From positions 1 to 64,000 of the forward strand of contig CANHQJ010000002.1 of the NCBI GenBank assembly GCA_947462875.1: a stretch of 64,000 nt of DNA, read 5' to 3'. Position numbers and translations under genes: made by a program. Below, one piece after another: positions 46,027 through 55,513 of the stretch. How positions within the stretch are numbered: the stretch's first letter is position 1; each line of letters starts with the position of its first letter. Source of the stretch: Verrucomicrobiia bacterium. GTDB taxonomy: Bacteria > Verrucomicrobiota > Verrucomicrobiia > Verrucomicrobiales > Akkermansiaceae. The notes under the pieces are model-generated. The model was not told the DNA's origin and did no database searches. It saw nothing but the letters and a program-made list of their open reading frames with translations.

Positions 46027-48726
46027 TTATTCTTGCTGCATCGATTCCACCCAGGAATCCAGATCGCCGGCATCGTCGAGGTATTCCATCAACTGGCGCA
46101 CCAAGTCCTGTTGACCGGATTTCTGAGCGGCAGCGCCCATTTCCTTGAGTTTGAGCACGTAGGAGTCGCGGATTTTCCCATTCCGCAGTTCATATCCGGC
46201 TTCGGCATCATTTTGTTTGGTGAGGGAATAGGAGTGGATTTTCACAATGCCCGCATGCATGCCGGGAATCGTTTGCCCTTCGCCCTCATCCCGCCCGCGC
46301 CCCGTTCCGCGCAGCGCCTCAGCGGCTTCTTCAGCCGAAGGCACTCGACCCGTGCGGGTGAGGCTTTTGAGTACTGTGACAGGTTCCTGCCACTGGACTT
46401 TTTCCAAAGGCTTCAAGCCGCGCAACCAGACATCGAGGTCCCAATTGAATGATTTCACATTCGCCGCCAGCTTGTCATTGCGCTCTTTGGTGGAGGCAAC
46501 AAGAAGATCCCGGCACTTGGTGATGAGCGCGGCGATGTCCGGCGTTGCCGCGTTCAGATTCACGGGAGCAGAAGCGGCGGCATCGGCATCCTTGCTCCAT
46601 TCGAGCAGCACGCCATCGGCCTGTTCCTCTTTGTTCACATTGTGCCAGCCTTTTTTCGGCAGATAGACCAGAAGTGTGGCGTCCTCGTCCTCATCGGGCG
46701 ATTCGGGCGCCCACTGCGCGTAGGTCCATGTCTCTTTGGTGGACCATTGCCACACGCCGCCCACTTTTTCCCCGCCGAGCCAAATGCCGCGATCGGCACT
46801 GAGCCCGCTCAGGTGATCCGTGACCCAGTAGCCTTCTTCCTTGTTGCTGAGAGCCGCCACATGGGCCCCCGCTTGCTGGGCGAGTTCGTATGCTTGCACA
46901 CGGCTCATGGGACGCAGGATGGGCAGGTAGTAACGCGCGCCCACCGCCTCCGTGCCGGGTGGGTAGAGGGGTGATTGCGTGTCCAACGACTTGCGGGAGG
47001 CTTGCAGCAAATTCGCCAGGGAAGAGGGATTCGAGCCATCGCGATGCCAGGCCACCACAAAGGGCAGCGCGCGCGCGGCTTCTCCGGCGCGGACATTGCC
47101 GAGGTGGGACAAGGTCGCGTAGTTTCCGATGCCGGGAGGGGTTTTCTCCATCGTCCACAGCGAGCCATCGAGAAGGATCCACTGATCGCGCCCACTGCGC
47201 CCGGCACCGAGCCAGATGGTTTCGTTGTTTTTCAGCATGGATGCCAAAAACGTCAGTTCGTCCTCATTGGTAGGCAGGGCGATGTGGCCGCCGTGCTTTT
47301 CCGCAAAGAGCAGCGCCGCGTCCCATGACATGGGCTCCGTGACGAGGAAAAAGTCCATGTCGCCCCGGCGCTTCGATCCCTGTGGCATTTCATCGCGCGA
47401 GCCTTTGGAGAGATCGTATTGCAAACGCTCCAGAGACTCCATGGCGGTCTCATTTTTTTCCTCGACTGGCGTTACCGGTGGTTTGGTGGGGATGGTGCTG
47501 GGAACCACCTCCGGATTGGGAGTGGGATTGGTGGCGGGGTTTTGTTGCGCCATTTCTTCCTGAGCTTCGCGGCGGCGGCGCATTTCTTCTTCCTTCTGTT
47601 TGAGGATGTAGGCCTGCTCCCTCTTGGCGACGTCTTGTTTGTAAATCTGCAATTTTTGGTAAACGAATACCACCACCACGGCGAGAGCGGCGATGATGAG
47701 CAAATTCCGCACGTAGCTCCAACTGGCATTTCCCGAGGAGACGACGAGCGCGGGCACGGGCAAATCGTCCTCTTCTTCTTCGTCGGTGGCGGGTATGACC
47801 GGGTTTTTCACCACGGCCGGGGTCTTCACTGCGGCGGCGGGAGCGGCGGGACGAGCCATCGCCTGAGGGCGCGCTGCCGAGGCGGGGCGTGCGGCTTTTC
47901 CCGCGAGAAGGGGATTGGCCTTGGCGGAGCTGCCCGGCTTGATCGCCTCGCGAATGGCATTCGCCATGGAGGAGGCGTCAGGGTAGCGCATCACCGGATT
48001 CGGATGCGTGGCACGCTGGATGAGGGTATCAAATTCCGGACCGCACTTGCAGAGGCTGGATGGCAGAACATTCGGCTCCGGCTTCCGCCCGGTGAGCAAT
48101 TCATGCAAAATGACACCAACGGCAAAAATGTCCGAGCGGCGGTCCGCCTTTTCCGGGTGGGAAATCACCTCGGGCGCCGCGTAGCCGGGCGTGCCCATGA
48201 CGATGCCATCGTGTTTGACGCCAATCGCCTGCGCGAGACCGAAGTCGCCGATTTTCGGCTCGATCTTGGGAGTGAGCAAAATGTTCGCCGGCTTGATATC
48301 GCGGTGGATGATGCCGTTCTCATGAGCGTGGCTCAGGCCCTCGCAAATCGCGATGACGATGCGACTCGCCTCGGCGAGATCGATCTTTTTGTTCCAGGAC
48401 GAGTGATAGAGGGACTTCCCGGGCACATACTCCATCGCGATGTAGAGCATGCCATCGACGTCGCCGGAGTCATAAATGCCGATCAGGTTCGGGTGATTGA
48501 GCTTCGCCATGGCGCGGGCCTCGGTTTGGAACGAGGCGCGGAATTCCGGATCGGCACTCAGCTCGCGCGGCAGGATTTTCACGGCGACTTCGCGATCCAG
48601 CGACACCTGTTTGGCGAGATAGACCGCGCCCATACCGCCTTGCGCTATGAAATCGAGAAATTGGTAGGCCGGGAGAAGCTTGTTCAGCGCCTCGATCGAC
48701 GGGGGTGTGAAGGATGTAGATTCCAC
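46027..48726 (-). CDS. Transmembrane Ser/Thr protein kinase with two C-type-lectin-like domains
   Basis: 899 aa. Hanks-type kinase domain 16-280: ATP lysine K50 (VAVKILP), catalytic HRDIKPANIL (D143) and DFGLA (D161). A Pro/Ala linker leads to a transmembrane helix (341-357) and a coiled coil (360-395). The outer part has two C-type-lectin-like domains (about 458-563 and 599-711), seen from WDAALLFAEKHGGHIALPTNEDE...IWLGA and YELAQQAGAHVAALSNKEEGYWV...IWLGGEK...WTYAQW. A helical tail follows. A receptor-like kinase that could sense a carbohydrate or surface ligand. Operon with the OmpA-family gene. Confidence 0.87.
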   Translation of the reverse strand: MESTSFTPPSIEALNKLLPAYQFLDFIAQGGMGAVYLAKQVSLDREVAVKILPRELSADPEFRASFQTEARAMAKLNHPNLIGIYDSGDVDGMLYIAMEYVPGKSLYHSSWNKKIDLAEASRIVIAICEGLSHAHENGIIHRDIKPANILLTPKIEPKIGDFGLAQAIGVKHDGIVMGTPGYAAPEVISHPEKADRRSDIFAVGVILHELLTGRKPEPNVLPSSLCKCGPEFDTLIQRATHPNPVMRYPDASSMANAIREAIKPGSSAKANPLLAGKAARPASAARPQAMARPAAPAAAVKTPAVVKNPVIPATDEEEEDDLPVPALVVSSGNASWSYVRNLLIIAALAVVVVFVYQKLQIYKQDVAKREQAYILKQKEEEMRRRREAQEEMAQQNPATNPTPNPEVVPSTIPTKPPVTPVEEKNETAMESLERLQYDLSKGSRDEMPQGSKRRGDMDFFLVTEPMSWDAALLFAEKHGGHIALPTNEDELTFLASMLKNNETIWLGAGRSGRDQWILLDGSLWTMEKTPPGIGNYATLSHLGNVRAGEAARALPFVVAWHRDGSNPSSLANLLQASRKSLDTQSPLYPPGTEAVGARYYLPILRPMSRVQAYELAQQAGAHVAALSNKEEGYWVTDHLSGLSADRGIWLGGEKVGGVWQWSTKETWTYAQWAPESPDEDEDATLLVYLPKKGWHNVNKEEQADGVLLEWSKDADAAASAPVNLNAATPDIAALITKCRDLLVASTKERNDKLAANVKSFNWDLDVWLRGLKPLEKVQWQEPVTVLKSLTRTGRVPSAEEAAEALRGTGRGRDEGEGQTIPGMHAGIVKIHSYSLTKQNDAEAGYELRNGKIRDSYVLKLKEMGAAAQKSGQQDLVRQLMEYLDDAGDLDSWVESMQQE

Positions 48727-48826
48727 AAGAAAGGGTGAGTTATGCGGTGATTTGTTAGCACAATTCTTTCCAAAAATCTAGGAAAATCAAGCAGATCCGA
48801 AAAAAAGTGATCATTGGCAAAATCTA

Positions 48827-48856
48827 TTGGCATCCGTGCGGGGGGCTTGCTAGCTT
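48827..48856 (+). promoter_or_regulatory. Promoter with -10 box adjacent to a GTG start
   Basis: TTGGCA (48827-48832), 18-bp spacer, TAGCTT (48851-48856). GTG at 48862 begins only five bases after the -10 box, so transcription would start at or near the start codon. The same box pair precedes the gene at 213. Confidence 0.55.
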
Positions 48857-48861
48857 CGCGT

Positions 48862-49776
48862 GTGAACAATCATTTCCTCTCTCCCGAGCAAACCGCCTTG
48901 GTGCTGCTGGTGGCCTGCGTGGCGGCGGCATGCGCGGTGCTGCTGACGGGGGTGCTGGTGAGAAAGCTGCGTCGTATGAATCAGCCGCTGTTGCTTGATG
49001 AGCGGGGTGACATGATTCCCAAACCGCCGCCGCTCCCTTCGTGGGGAAAAGTGTCCACCTGGTGGTGCCATGCGGTTGACATCCTCGGCCTGCTGCTGAT
49101 CAGCGGCATCTTCGTTTCCTTCGGCATGGCTGCCGTGAGCGCTGCGGGGCAAGAAGCGGAAAAGGTGCTGAGTCCCTCGGCTCTGTGGGGGAATATCCTG
49201 ACCTTTGCCGTGCTGGTCGCCGCCGTGTTTTTCATCGTCCACCGCCGGGTGTCGCCGGGCACGTGGCTGGGCCTGCGCTGGCGGGAGTGGCCGCATTTTT
49301 TCTGGATCGGCCCCGCGGTGGTCATTCTGATGTGGGGTGTGATGGGTGCGCTCAGTGTCTCGGGCTACATCGCGTGGTTGGAAAAAGTGGTGGGCAGCCG
49401 CAGCACACAGGATGCCGTGGCGCTGCTGCGGGAGAGCAAGGACTCGATGAGTGTGGCACTGATGGCGTTCTCTGCCGTGATTGTGGCGCCGCTGGCGGAG
49501 GAGGTGATTTTCCGCGGTTATCTGTATCCCGTGGCGAAGTCGTTGGCGGGTCCGCGTGCGGCGATTTTTTTCAGCGCGCTGCTTTTCGCCGCCTGCCACG
49601 GCAACATACCTCTGATGCTGCCGTTGTTTCTGTTAGGGATTCTGTTGGCACTGGCGTATGAGTGGACTGGCTCACTCTGGGCGGCCATCAGCATTCATTT
49701 CTTTTTCAATGGCGCGACCGTAATGATGCAGCTTGCGCTGCGCGCGGGACTGTTTCCGGAGATCCCTTCCTCATGA
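48862..49776 (+). CDS. CPBP-family intramembrane metalloprotease
   Basis: 304 aa from GTG 48862 (a TTG at 48814 would add 16 residues but lies upstream of the -10 box). Six to eight transmembrane helices. The family motifs are present: EEVIFRGYLYP (Glu-Glu and Arg), a downstream FSALLFAACHGN (His), and HFFFN near the C-terminus. CPBP proteases (Rce1-like) process or modify membrane proteins; the substrate is unknown. thiL overlaps it by 4 bp (ATGA). Confidence 0.85.
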   Translation: MNNHFLSPEQTALVLLVACVAAACAVLLTGVLVRKLRRMNQPLLLDERGDMIPKPPPLPSWGKVSTWWCHAVDILGLLLISGIFVSFGMAAVSAAGQEAEKVLSPSALWGNILTFAVLVAAVFFIVHRRVSPGTWLGLRWREWPHFFWIGPAVVILMWGVMGALSVSGYIAWLEKVVGSRSTQDAVALLRESKDSMSVALMAFSAVIVAPLAEEVIFRGYLYPVAKSLAGPRAAIFFSALLFAACHGNIPLMLPLFLLGILLALAYEWTGSLWAAISIHFFFNGATVMMQLALRAGLFPEIPSS

Positions 49777-50681
49777 TGCGCTTGGCGGACATAGGCGAGG
49801 ACGCCCTCGTGTCGCGGTTGCTGGCGCAGTTGCCTGAAGCTCCTGCCGAGCTGCTCGTGGGCCCGGGGGATGACTGCGCGGTGGTGCCATTTTCCGTAAG
49901 CGAGTGGCAGTTGCTCAAGACCGATGCCATCGTCGAGGGCGTGCATTTTTTGCCCGGGGAAAACCGCCGCCGTGTCGGCTGGAAAGCGATCGCGCGCGTG
50001 GTCAGCGACTTCGCCGCGATGGGTGGACGGCCGCGCTGGTTTCTGATCACGGTCGGCATTCCTGCCGATGCCGCCATCGCGCCGTTGGAAGAGCTCTATC
50101 AGGGAATGGCGCATTGTTTGCAAGCATATGGTGCGGCGCTGGTGGGTGGTGAGACGACGCGTGTGCCATCGCAGTCGGGCCTGTTTGTTTCGATCGCTGC
50201 CACGGGGATTGTGGAAAAATCCCATCTCTTGCTGCGTTCCACCGCTCGCCGCGGTGATATGGTGTTTGTCACGGGACGCCTCGGCGGTTCACTGGCAGGC
50301 CGGCATCTCGACATCCAACCGCGACTGGCGGAAGCGCATTGGCTGGCGAGCCGGGGCTTTGCGACGGCGATGATGGATCTATCGGATGGCATGGCTCAGG
50401 ATCTGCCGCGCCTGGCCCGGGCTTCAGGTTTGGGATTTTCCGTCGATACCAACGCTTTGCCCTGCCACGAGGGCGCCTCCGTGGCGCAAGCGCTGCGAGA
50501 TGGCGAGGATTACGAACTGCTTTTCACCTGTGATCCGGCACTTGCGGAGCAACTTCTCCCGGAGTGGCGCGAAGTATTTCCGGACACACCATTGACCAGC
50601 ATCGGCCGCATGGTGGACATGGCGGAAAGCATGCACCTGTCTGGCGGCTGGGATCACTTCGCGCCACTTTCCGCGCCATGA
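49773..50681 (+). CDS. thiL: Thiamine-monophosphate kinase
   Basis: 302 aa. The AIRS-like fold is visible in GPGDDCAVV, KTDAIVEGVHF, WKAIARVVSDFAAMGG and GRLGGSLAG, and in MDLSDGMAQDLPRLA near residue 195. It phosphorylates thiamine phosphate to thiamine diphosphate. The start at ATG 49773 overlaps the CPBP stop codon by 4 bp. No other thiamine gene is nearby, so the link to the neighbours is only positional. Confidence 0.92.
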   Translation: MMRLADIGEDALVSRLLAQLPEAPAELLVGPGDDCAVVPFSVSEWQLLKTDAIVEGVHFLPGENRRRVGWKAIARVVSDFAAMGGRPRWFLITVGIPADAAIAPLEELYQGMAHCLQAYGAALVGGETTRVPSQSGLFVSIAATGIVEKSHLLLRSTARRGDMVFVTGRLGGSLAGRHLDIQPRLAEAHWLASRGFATAMMDLSDGMAQDLPRLARASGLGFSVDTNALPCHEGASVAQALRDGEDYELLFTCDPALAEQLLPEWREVFPDTPLTSIGRMVDMAESMHLSGGWDHFAPLSAP

Positions 50682-50756
50682 GAAAAAGTTTCACCTGTCC
50701 TTGCCAAAATGCAGCCAATCGAAGAGGATGTCTCTCAGCAAAAAGCATTCTCTCCC

Positions 50757-52256
50757 ATGATCTTTCTCGGCATCGACATTAGCGCCACTGGCACCCGCGC
50801 CCTCGCACTGGAATTGGAAAGCGCTGCCGTGCTGGCGGAGTCGTTTTGTCCCCACCGTTGGATCGAGGGACTGCCGGAAGGACATCGCGAGCAGGATCCG
50901 TTGCGGTGGGTCGAGGCCGTGGACCACGCGGTGCGACAGTGCCTCGCAGGCATCCCGGCGCAGCGGGAAAAAATCGCAGGCATCGGTGTGAGCGGCTGCA
51001 CCCAGGGCATCGTCGTGCTGGACCGCGAGAACCGGGTGGTGCGCCCCACCAAGATGCCCGGAGATTTTTCCGCCAAACGCCAGGCCGAGGAAATCGCGCG
51101 CACATTTGGAGGCAGCCCGGGCATGATCGAGCTGGCGGGGAATCCGCTATCCGCCGATTGCGCCGCCGCACAGTGCCTCTGGCTCAAACAACACGAGCCC
51201 TATCATTTCCAGCGCGCGGCGCTCATCCTCCCGATCAAGGATTTCATCAACTACTGGCTCACCGGCGAAGTCGCTACCGATGCGGGCATGGCCTCGGCCA
51301 GCGGCTTGCTCGATGTGCGGCAGCGACAGTGGTCGGCCGACATTTGCACCTTGATCGACCTGCGCTTGCCGGAGTGGTTGCCGCCCATCAAAACCTCGCT
51401 CGAACCGTGCGGCTCGTTGCGCAAGGCCCTCGCCGATGGGTGGGGACTCGATCCGCAAACGGTGGTGTCGCTCGGCAGTGGCGCGCCCATGCTTTCCTGC
51501 CTCGCCGCGGGTTGCGTGGCCCCGGAGAAAGTTTCGTTAGAGCTCGGCACCTCGGGCACGCTCTCCGGAGTATCCCGCACTCCCAGCGTGGACTTGCGCG
51601 GCGAGGTTGCCGCTCTCTGCGATGCCACCGGCCAGTGGCTCGCCTCCGCCATCACGGCCAATGCGGTCACCGCGCCGGAAATGGTGCGCCGCCACTATGG
51701 CTGGTCGCCGGAGGCATTCGAGGAAATGATCGCCGCCAGCAGCCCCGGTGCCGAGGGCCTGCTGCTTCTTCCGTATGTGACAGGGGAAAAAACACCGAAT
51801 CTCCCGGAGGCATCGGGCGTTCTGCACGGAATCACGTTGGATAATTTCACCCCGGCAAACCTCGCTCGCGCCACCACCGAGGGCGTCGCTCTCGGTCTCG
51901 GATACGGTCTGAGCCGCATGCGCGAACTGGGCTTCGATCCGCAGGAGATCCAGCTCACCGGCATCGCTGCCGGCAGCCAGGTGACGCGGCAGTTGCTCGC
52001 CGATGTGTTAGGCACATCCGTCGTCGCCTTATCCAGCCCCCAAGGTGCCGCCTTCGGTGCCGCCTTTCATGCCGCTCTCACTTTTTTCCGGCACAGCGGT
52101 GAAACGCTCACCATCGATGAGATGGCGCAATACCTCGTGATTGTCGATGAATCCACCCGCTGCCAGCCGAATCCCTCGAACCATTCGCTCTATCAGGATC
52201 TGATCTCGCGACAACAGTACCTGGTCGATACCCTCCACCCCGCAGGATTTCTCTGA
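50757..52256 (+). CDS. FGGY-family carbohydrate kinase, xylulokinase-like
   Basis: 499 aa. The start at ATG 50757 gives the standard opening MIFLGIDISATGTRALAL; an alternative ATG at 50709 adds 16 residues. FGGY motifs: GIGVSGCTQGIVVLD, the family segment PIKDFINYWLTGEVATDAGMAS, and ELGTSGTLSGVSRTP of the phosphate-binding loop. A kinase of a pentulose or related sugar, most like xylulokinase. A lysophospholipid acyltransferase gene begins directly after its stop. Sugar specificity cannot be read from sequence alone. Confidence 0.86.
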   Translation: MIFLGIDISATGTRALALELESAAVLAESFCPHRWIEGLPEGHREQDPLRWVEAVDHAVRQCLAGIPAQREKIAGIGVSGCTQGIVVLDRENRVVRPTKMPGDFSAKRQAEEIARTFGGSPGMIELAGNPLSADCAAAQCLWLKQHEPYHFQRAALILPIKDFINYWLTGEVATDAGMASASGLLDVRQRQWSADICTLIDLRLPEWLPPIKTSLEPCGSLRKALADGWGLDPQTVVSLGSGAPMLSCLAAGCVAPEKVSLELGTSGTLSGVSRTPSVDLRGEVAALCDATGQWLASAITANAVTAPEMVRRHYGWSPEAFEEMIAASSPGAEGLLLLPYVTGEKTPNLPEASGVLHGITLDNFTPANLARATTEGVALGLGYGLSRMRELGFDPQEIQLTGIAAGSQVTRQLLADVLGTSVVALSSPQGAAFGAAFHAALTFFRHSGETLTIDEMAQYLVIVDESTRCQPNPSNHSLYQDLISRQQYLVDTLHPAGFL

Positions 52257-52931
52257 ATGACGCAGCCATCCCACGCATCACACAAAACCACCATCAAGGG
52301 CGGCAAAAAGGAAAAGATCCTCGGTACGATCGCAGGCTATCTGATCCAGTTGCTCAGCTACACGCTGCGGGTGGAATTCCGCAATACCGAGCACTTCGAG
52401 AAAATCAACGGCCCGATCATTCTCATCTTCTGGCACGGGCAAATCATCCCCGCCATCGCCGCGTGGTTCCGCAAATGCCCACGGCCGCACTCGCTCGCCG
52501 CGCTCACCAGCGCCAGCAAGGATGGTGCCATCATCGAGCACACCCTCCGCACCTACGGCATCAGCGCGGTGCGCGGCTCCTCCTCGCGTCGCGCCACCGC
52601 GGCCTTGATCGAATTGAAAAAAACCCTGGATGCCGGCATGGACATCTGCATCACGCCCGATGGGCCGCGCGGCCCGAGCCGCTCATTGCAGGCAGGACCG
52701 CTCAAGCTCGCCCAGCTCACCGGCTGCGCCCTGCTCCCCCTGCGCGTCGTTTGCACCTCTTCCTGGAAACTCAAGACATGGGACAACTTCGAGATCCCCA
52801 AGCCGTTCTCGAAAATTTTCCTCTGCATCGATGACCCGCGCTTCGTGCCGCGACAGCTCACCGCGGAGGAACTGGAATCCATGCGCGCCACCATGGAAAA
52901 AGAACTTTCCCACACACAACCCATCGACTAA
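52257..52931 (+). CDS. Lysophospholipid acyltransferase family protein (DUF374)
   Basis: 224 aa. Typical DUF374 features: IILIFWHGQIIPAIAAWF, SKDGAIIEHTLRTYGISAVRGSSSR and DICITPDGPRGPSRSLQAGPLKLAQ. These enzymes act in lipid A-like or phospholipid acylation; the HX4D motif of classical PlsC is not seen. No signal peptide. The ATG follows the preceding stop codon without a gap, so translational coupling is likely. The next gene, folD, starts 9 bp later. Confidence 0.84.
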   Translation: MTQPSHASHKTTIKGGKKEKILGTIAGYLIQLLSYTLRVEFRNTEHFEKINGPIILIFWHGQIIPAIAAWFRKCPRPHSLAALTSASKDGAIIEHTLRTYGISAVRGSSSRRATAALIELKKTLDAGMDICITPDGPRGPSRSLQAGPLKLAQLTGCALLPLRVVCTSSWKLKTWDNFEIPKPFSKIFLCIDDPRFVPRQLTAEELESMRATMEKELSHTQPID

Positions 52932-52940
52932 ACCATCGCC

Positions 52941-53819
52941 ATGCAACTCATTGACGGAAAAGCCGTAGCCGCCGCTGTCCTCGCGGAATGCAAAGAAGAA
53001 ATCTACGCCCTGCAGCAACTGGGCATCCAGCCGGGACTCGCCGTTGTTCTCGTGGGCGAAGATCCGGCGTCCCAAGTGTATGTCGGCTCGAAGGTCAAGA
53101 CCTGCGCGGAGCTCGGCATGCATTCGGAAAAAATCGTCCTGCCCGCCGCGACGACGCAGGAGGAACTGCTCGCGGTCGTCCACGAACTCAATCAGGACCC
53201 GGCCATCCACGGCATTCTCGTGCAAAGCCCGCCACCCGCCCACATCCACGAAGAGGAGATCATCCGCGCGATTGATCCGCGCAAGGATGTCGATGGCTTT
53301 CATCCGGAAAACGTCGCCAAACTCGTTCTCGAAGATCCCAGCGGCTTCGTCCCCTGCACGCCCGCCGGTTCCATGCGTCTGCTCGCCGCCGCTGGCATCG
53401 ATACCCAGGGTGCCAAGGTCGTGGTGCTGGGCCGCAGCATGATCGTCGGCAAACCGATGGCGCTCCTGTTGATGGCGAAAAACGCCAATGCCACCGTCAC
53501 CGTCGCTCACTCGCGCTCGCGCGATCTCCCCGCTCTCTGCCGCGATGCCGATATCCTCATTGCCGCCGTCGGTCGCCCGGAAATGGTGAAGGCGGATTGG
53601 GTGAAAGACGGCGCGGTGGTCATCGATGTGGGCATCAACCGCGTGCCCGATGCCAGTAAAAAATCCGGCTTCCGCCTCACCGGCGATGTGGCGTTTGATG
53701 AAGTGGCTCCCAAGTGCCAAGCCATCACGCCCGTGCCCGGCGGCGTGGGCCCCATGACCATCGCCATGCTGATGAAAAACACCCTGCAAGCCGCCAGACA
53801 ACAAAACGGCATTGTGTGA
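52941..53819 (+). CDS. folD: Bifunctional methylenetetrahydrofolate dehydrogenase/methenyltetrahydrofolate cyclohydrolase
   Basis: 292 aa. It interconverts one-carbon tetrahydrofolates in the cytosol, supplying formyl groups for purines and initiator Met-tRNA. Motifs: [18 protein letters not shown] with the catalytic lysine (YxxxK), [39 protein letters not shown] (NADP site) and [15 protein letters not shown] near the C-terminus. Full length. It is in the plus-strand run from thiL to xerC-like. Confidence 0.96.
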   Translation: MQLIDGKAVAAAVLAECKEEIYALQQLGIQPGLAVVLVGEDPASQVYVGSKVKTCAELGMHSEKIVLPAATTQEELLAVVHELNQDPAIHGILVQSPPPAHIHEEEIIRAIDPRKDVDGFHPENVAKLVLEDPSGFVPCTPAGSMRLLAAAGIDTQGAKVVVLGRSMIVGKPMALLLMAKNANATVTVAHSRSRDLPALCRDADILIAAVGRPEMVKADWVKDGAVVIDVGINRVPDASKKSGFRLTGDVAFDEVAPKCQAITPVPGGVGPMTIAMLMKNTLQAARQQNGIV

Positions 53820-53868
53820 TTCGTGGGTTTTGTGAGTGAGCGGCCAAGCTCGCCGCAAGGCTCTCCGC

Positions 53869-53896
53869 TTGACCCGGCGCCCGCATTCGCTACTGT
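53869..53896 (+). promoter_or_regulatory. Likely promoter of the recombinase gene
   Basis: TTGACC (53869-53874), 16-bp spacer, TACTGT (53891-53896). The ATG is at 53915, preceded by GAAGAGG about 11 bases upstream, one of the very few Shine-Dalgarno-like stretches in the window. Confidence 0.45.
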
Positions 53897-53914
53897 GAAG
53901 AGGAACCCGATAGC

Positions 53915-54832
53915 ATGTCCGATCCCGCCATTCACACTCTGGAAGAAGACTTTTTCCGTTATCTCGCCACCGAGCGAACGGCATCGGCCCTGACCCTGCG
54001 CAACTACCGCGCGGCCCTGCAGGGGTTTCGCGATCATCAGGGTGCGGCTTTTGTGAACTGGCACGATGCCAGTACCGATGACTTCCGCGGCTGGTTGTTT
54101 TCCATGATGAAAACCAATGCCGCCCGCGCCACCATCCGCTTGCGTTTCGCTGCCATTCGTTCCTTTTACAAGTATCTCGTGCACCGCCGCGGCTATGCCA
54201 AAAGTCCGGTCGCGGATCTGCAGTTGCCCAAAGCCGAGCGCAAGCTCCCGGTGGTTCTCAACCTGACCCAGATGGAAGAACTGCTCTCGCTGCCGCAAAA
54301 ACTCCAGGGCGAAAAACCGAAAATCCCCTGGCTCGCCGCGCGCGATACCGCCATCCTGGAGCTATTCTACTCCTGCGGCCTGCGGATCTCCGAACTGCGC
54401 ATGCTCGATGTGAAGGACATCGATTTTCTCAGCGAATCCCTGCGCGTCATGGGCAAGGGCTCCAAGGAACGCATGATCCCCATCGGCGGTCCCGCGCTCG
54501 CCGCGTTGCAACGCTACCGGCAGGCGGCCGCGATCACACAGGGCGCGCTGTTTCTCAGTTCCCGCCGCACGCGCATCACACAGCAGGCCATCGACCTGCT
54601 GCTCAAAAAGTACCTGCAACAATCGTCCATTCCTTTCGCCATTTCCCCGCACAAGCTGCGCCACTCCTTCGCCACCCACCTGCTCGATGCCGGAGCCGAT
54701 CTGCGCAGTGTGCAGTCCCTTCTGGGCCACGCCTCGCTCTCCACCACGCAGATCTACACCCACGTCACCCGCGAGCGGCTGCGCCATGCCTACGATGCCG
54801 CTCACCCGCGCGCCAAAGACACCCCATCATGA
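53915..54832 (+). CDS. Tyrosine recombinase, XerC/XerD type
   Basis: 305 aa, normal for Xer. N-terminal SAM-like core-binding domain, then the catalytic domain with R157 (CGLRISEL), K181 (GKGSKERMIPI), H246 and R249 (HKLRHSFATHLL), H272 (LGHASLSTTQ) and nucleophile Y281 (IYTHV). It would resolve chromosome dimers at dif sites, or act as an integrase. No dif site was located in the window. The following gene overlaps its stop by 4 bp. Confidence 0.93.
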   Translation: MSDPAIHTLEEDFFRYLATERTASALTLRNYRAALQGFRDHQGAAFVNWHDASTDDFRGWLFSMMKTNAARATIRLRFAAIRSFYKYLVHRRGYAKSPVADLQLPKAERKLPVVLNLTQMEELLSLPQKLQGEKPKIPWLAARDTAILELFYSCGLRISELRMLDVKDIDFLSESLRVMGKGSKERMIPIGGPALAALQRYRQAAAITQGALFLSSRRTRITQQAIDLLLKKYLQQSSIPFAISPHKLRHSFATHLLDAGADLRSVQSLLGHASLSTTQIYTHVTRERLRHAYDAAHPRAKDTPS

Positions 54833-55503
54833 GAACCATCGTTTTATTCCTCGCATCGCTCTCCCTGTCGCATGCCGATGACGCCGCTCTCATCAAGCAG
54901 CTCCTCGCCGAAAAACTCGATCATCGCACCTTCGCCTTCGCGGATGTGGTCAAGGCCTCCACGGGGAAATCCGTCATCGCGCTCGATGAAACGAACCCCG
55001 CCCACCAACGCATCACCGCCGCCGTGCGCAAGGCGCTGGAAAGCACTCTCGCCACACTCTCCCGACCCGATTCGCCCGTGCGCCAACTGCGCCGCATCAA
55101 CGAAGCCTCGCGCCACTTCGAGGACTTGTTGATGGAAAAACTCAATCAATCACCCGGTTTGCGCTGCCAGATCCCGCCCACCAAAAGCGGCGAGCTGCAG
55201 CGCTCCGGCTATCCCGATCTGAAAATCACCGATACCGCCACGGGGCTGGTCGCCTATCTCGATCCCAAGCTGGTCGAGGCCACCTCGCTGCAATCGACCC
55301 TGCGCACGTTTTACTACGAACCGAAAGACACCACCGTCAAAATCAACGACGATGCCATTCATCTTCTCTGCGGCATCGAGCATGACGGCAAACAGGGCGA
55401 ATGGACTTTCACGCGGTTTCACCTGGTGGATTTGTCGGCATTGCGCGTCCGTCTGAAAGCCGAATTTCAAGCTTCCAATGCGGACCTGTATGGTAAACCA
55501 TAA
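54829..55503 (+). CDS. Hypothetical exported protein with a PD-(D/E)XK-like signature
   Basis: 224 aa. N-terminal signal peptide (MRTIVLFLASLSLSHA). A helical N-half is followed by a region in which P129-D130 (GYPDLKI) and D145-P146-K147 (AYLDPKLVE) are spaced as in PD-(D/E)XK nucleases, followed by TLRTFYY and HLLCGIEHDGK. This suggests a secreted nuclease-like fold, but the fold is inferred from spacing alone. It overlaps the recombinase gene by 4 bp and the IF-1-like gene begins 10 bp after it. Confidence 0.55.
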   Translation: MRTIVLFLASLSLSHADDAALIKQLLAEKLDHRTFAFADVVKASTGKSVIALDETNPAHQRITAAVRKALESTLATLSRPDSPVRQLRRINEASRHFEDLLMEKLNQSPGLRCQIPPTKSGELQRSGYPDLKITDTATGLVAYLDPKLVEATSLQSTLRTFYYEPKDTTVKINDDAIHLLCGIEHDGKQGEWTFTRFHLVDLSALRVRLKAEFQASNADLYGKP

Positions 55504-55513
55504 GCGCCCTGCC

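Noticed and set aside
47419-48738. 439-codon plus-strand frame opposite the Ser/Thr kinase
   Set aside because: The minus strand has all kinase motifs; the plus-strand product has no motif and begins inside the gene.
52683-53984. 433-codon minus-strand frame opposite folD
   Set aside because: folD is unambiguous on the plus strand; the antisense product is His/Asp/Gly-rich and without similarity to any family.
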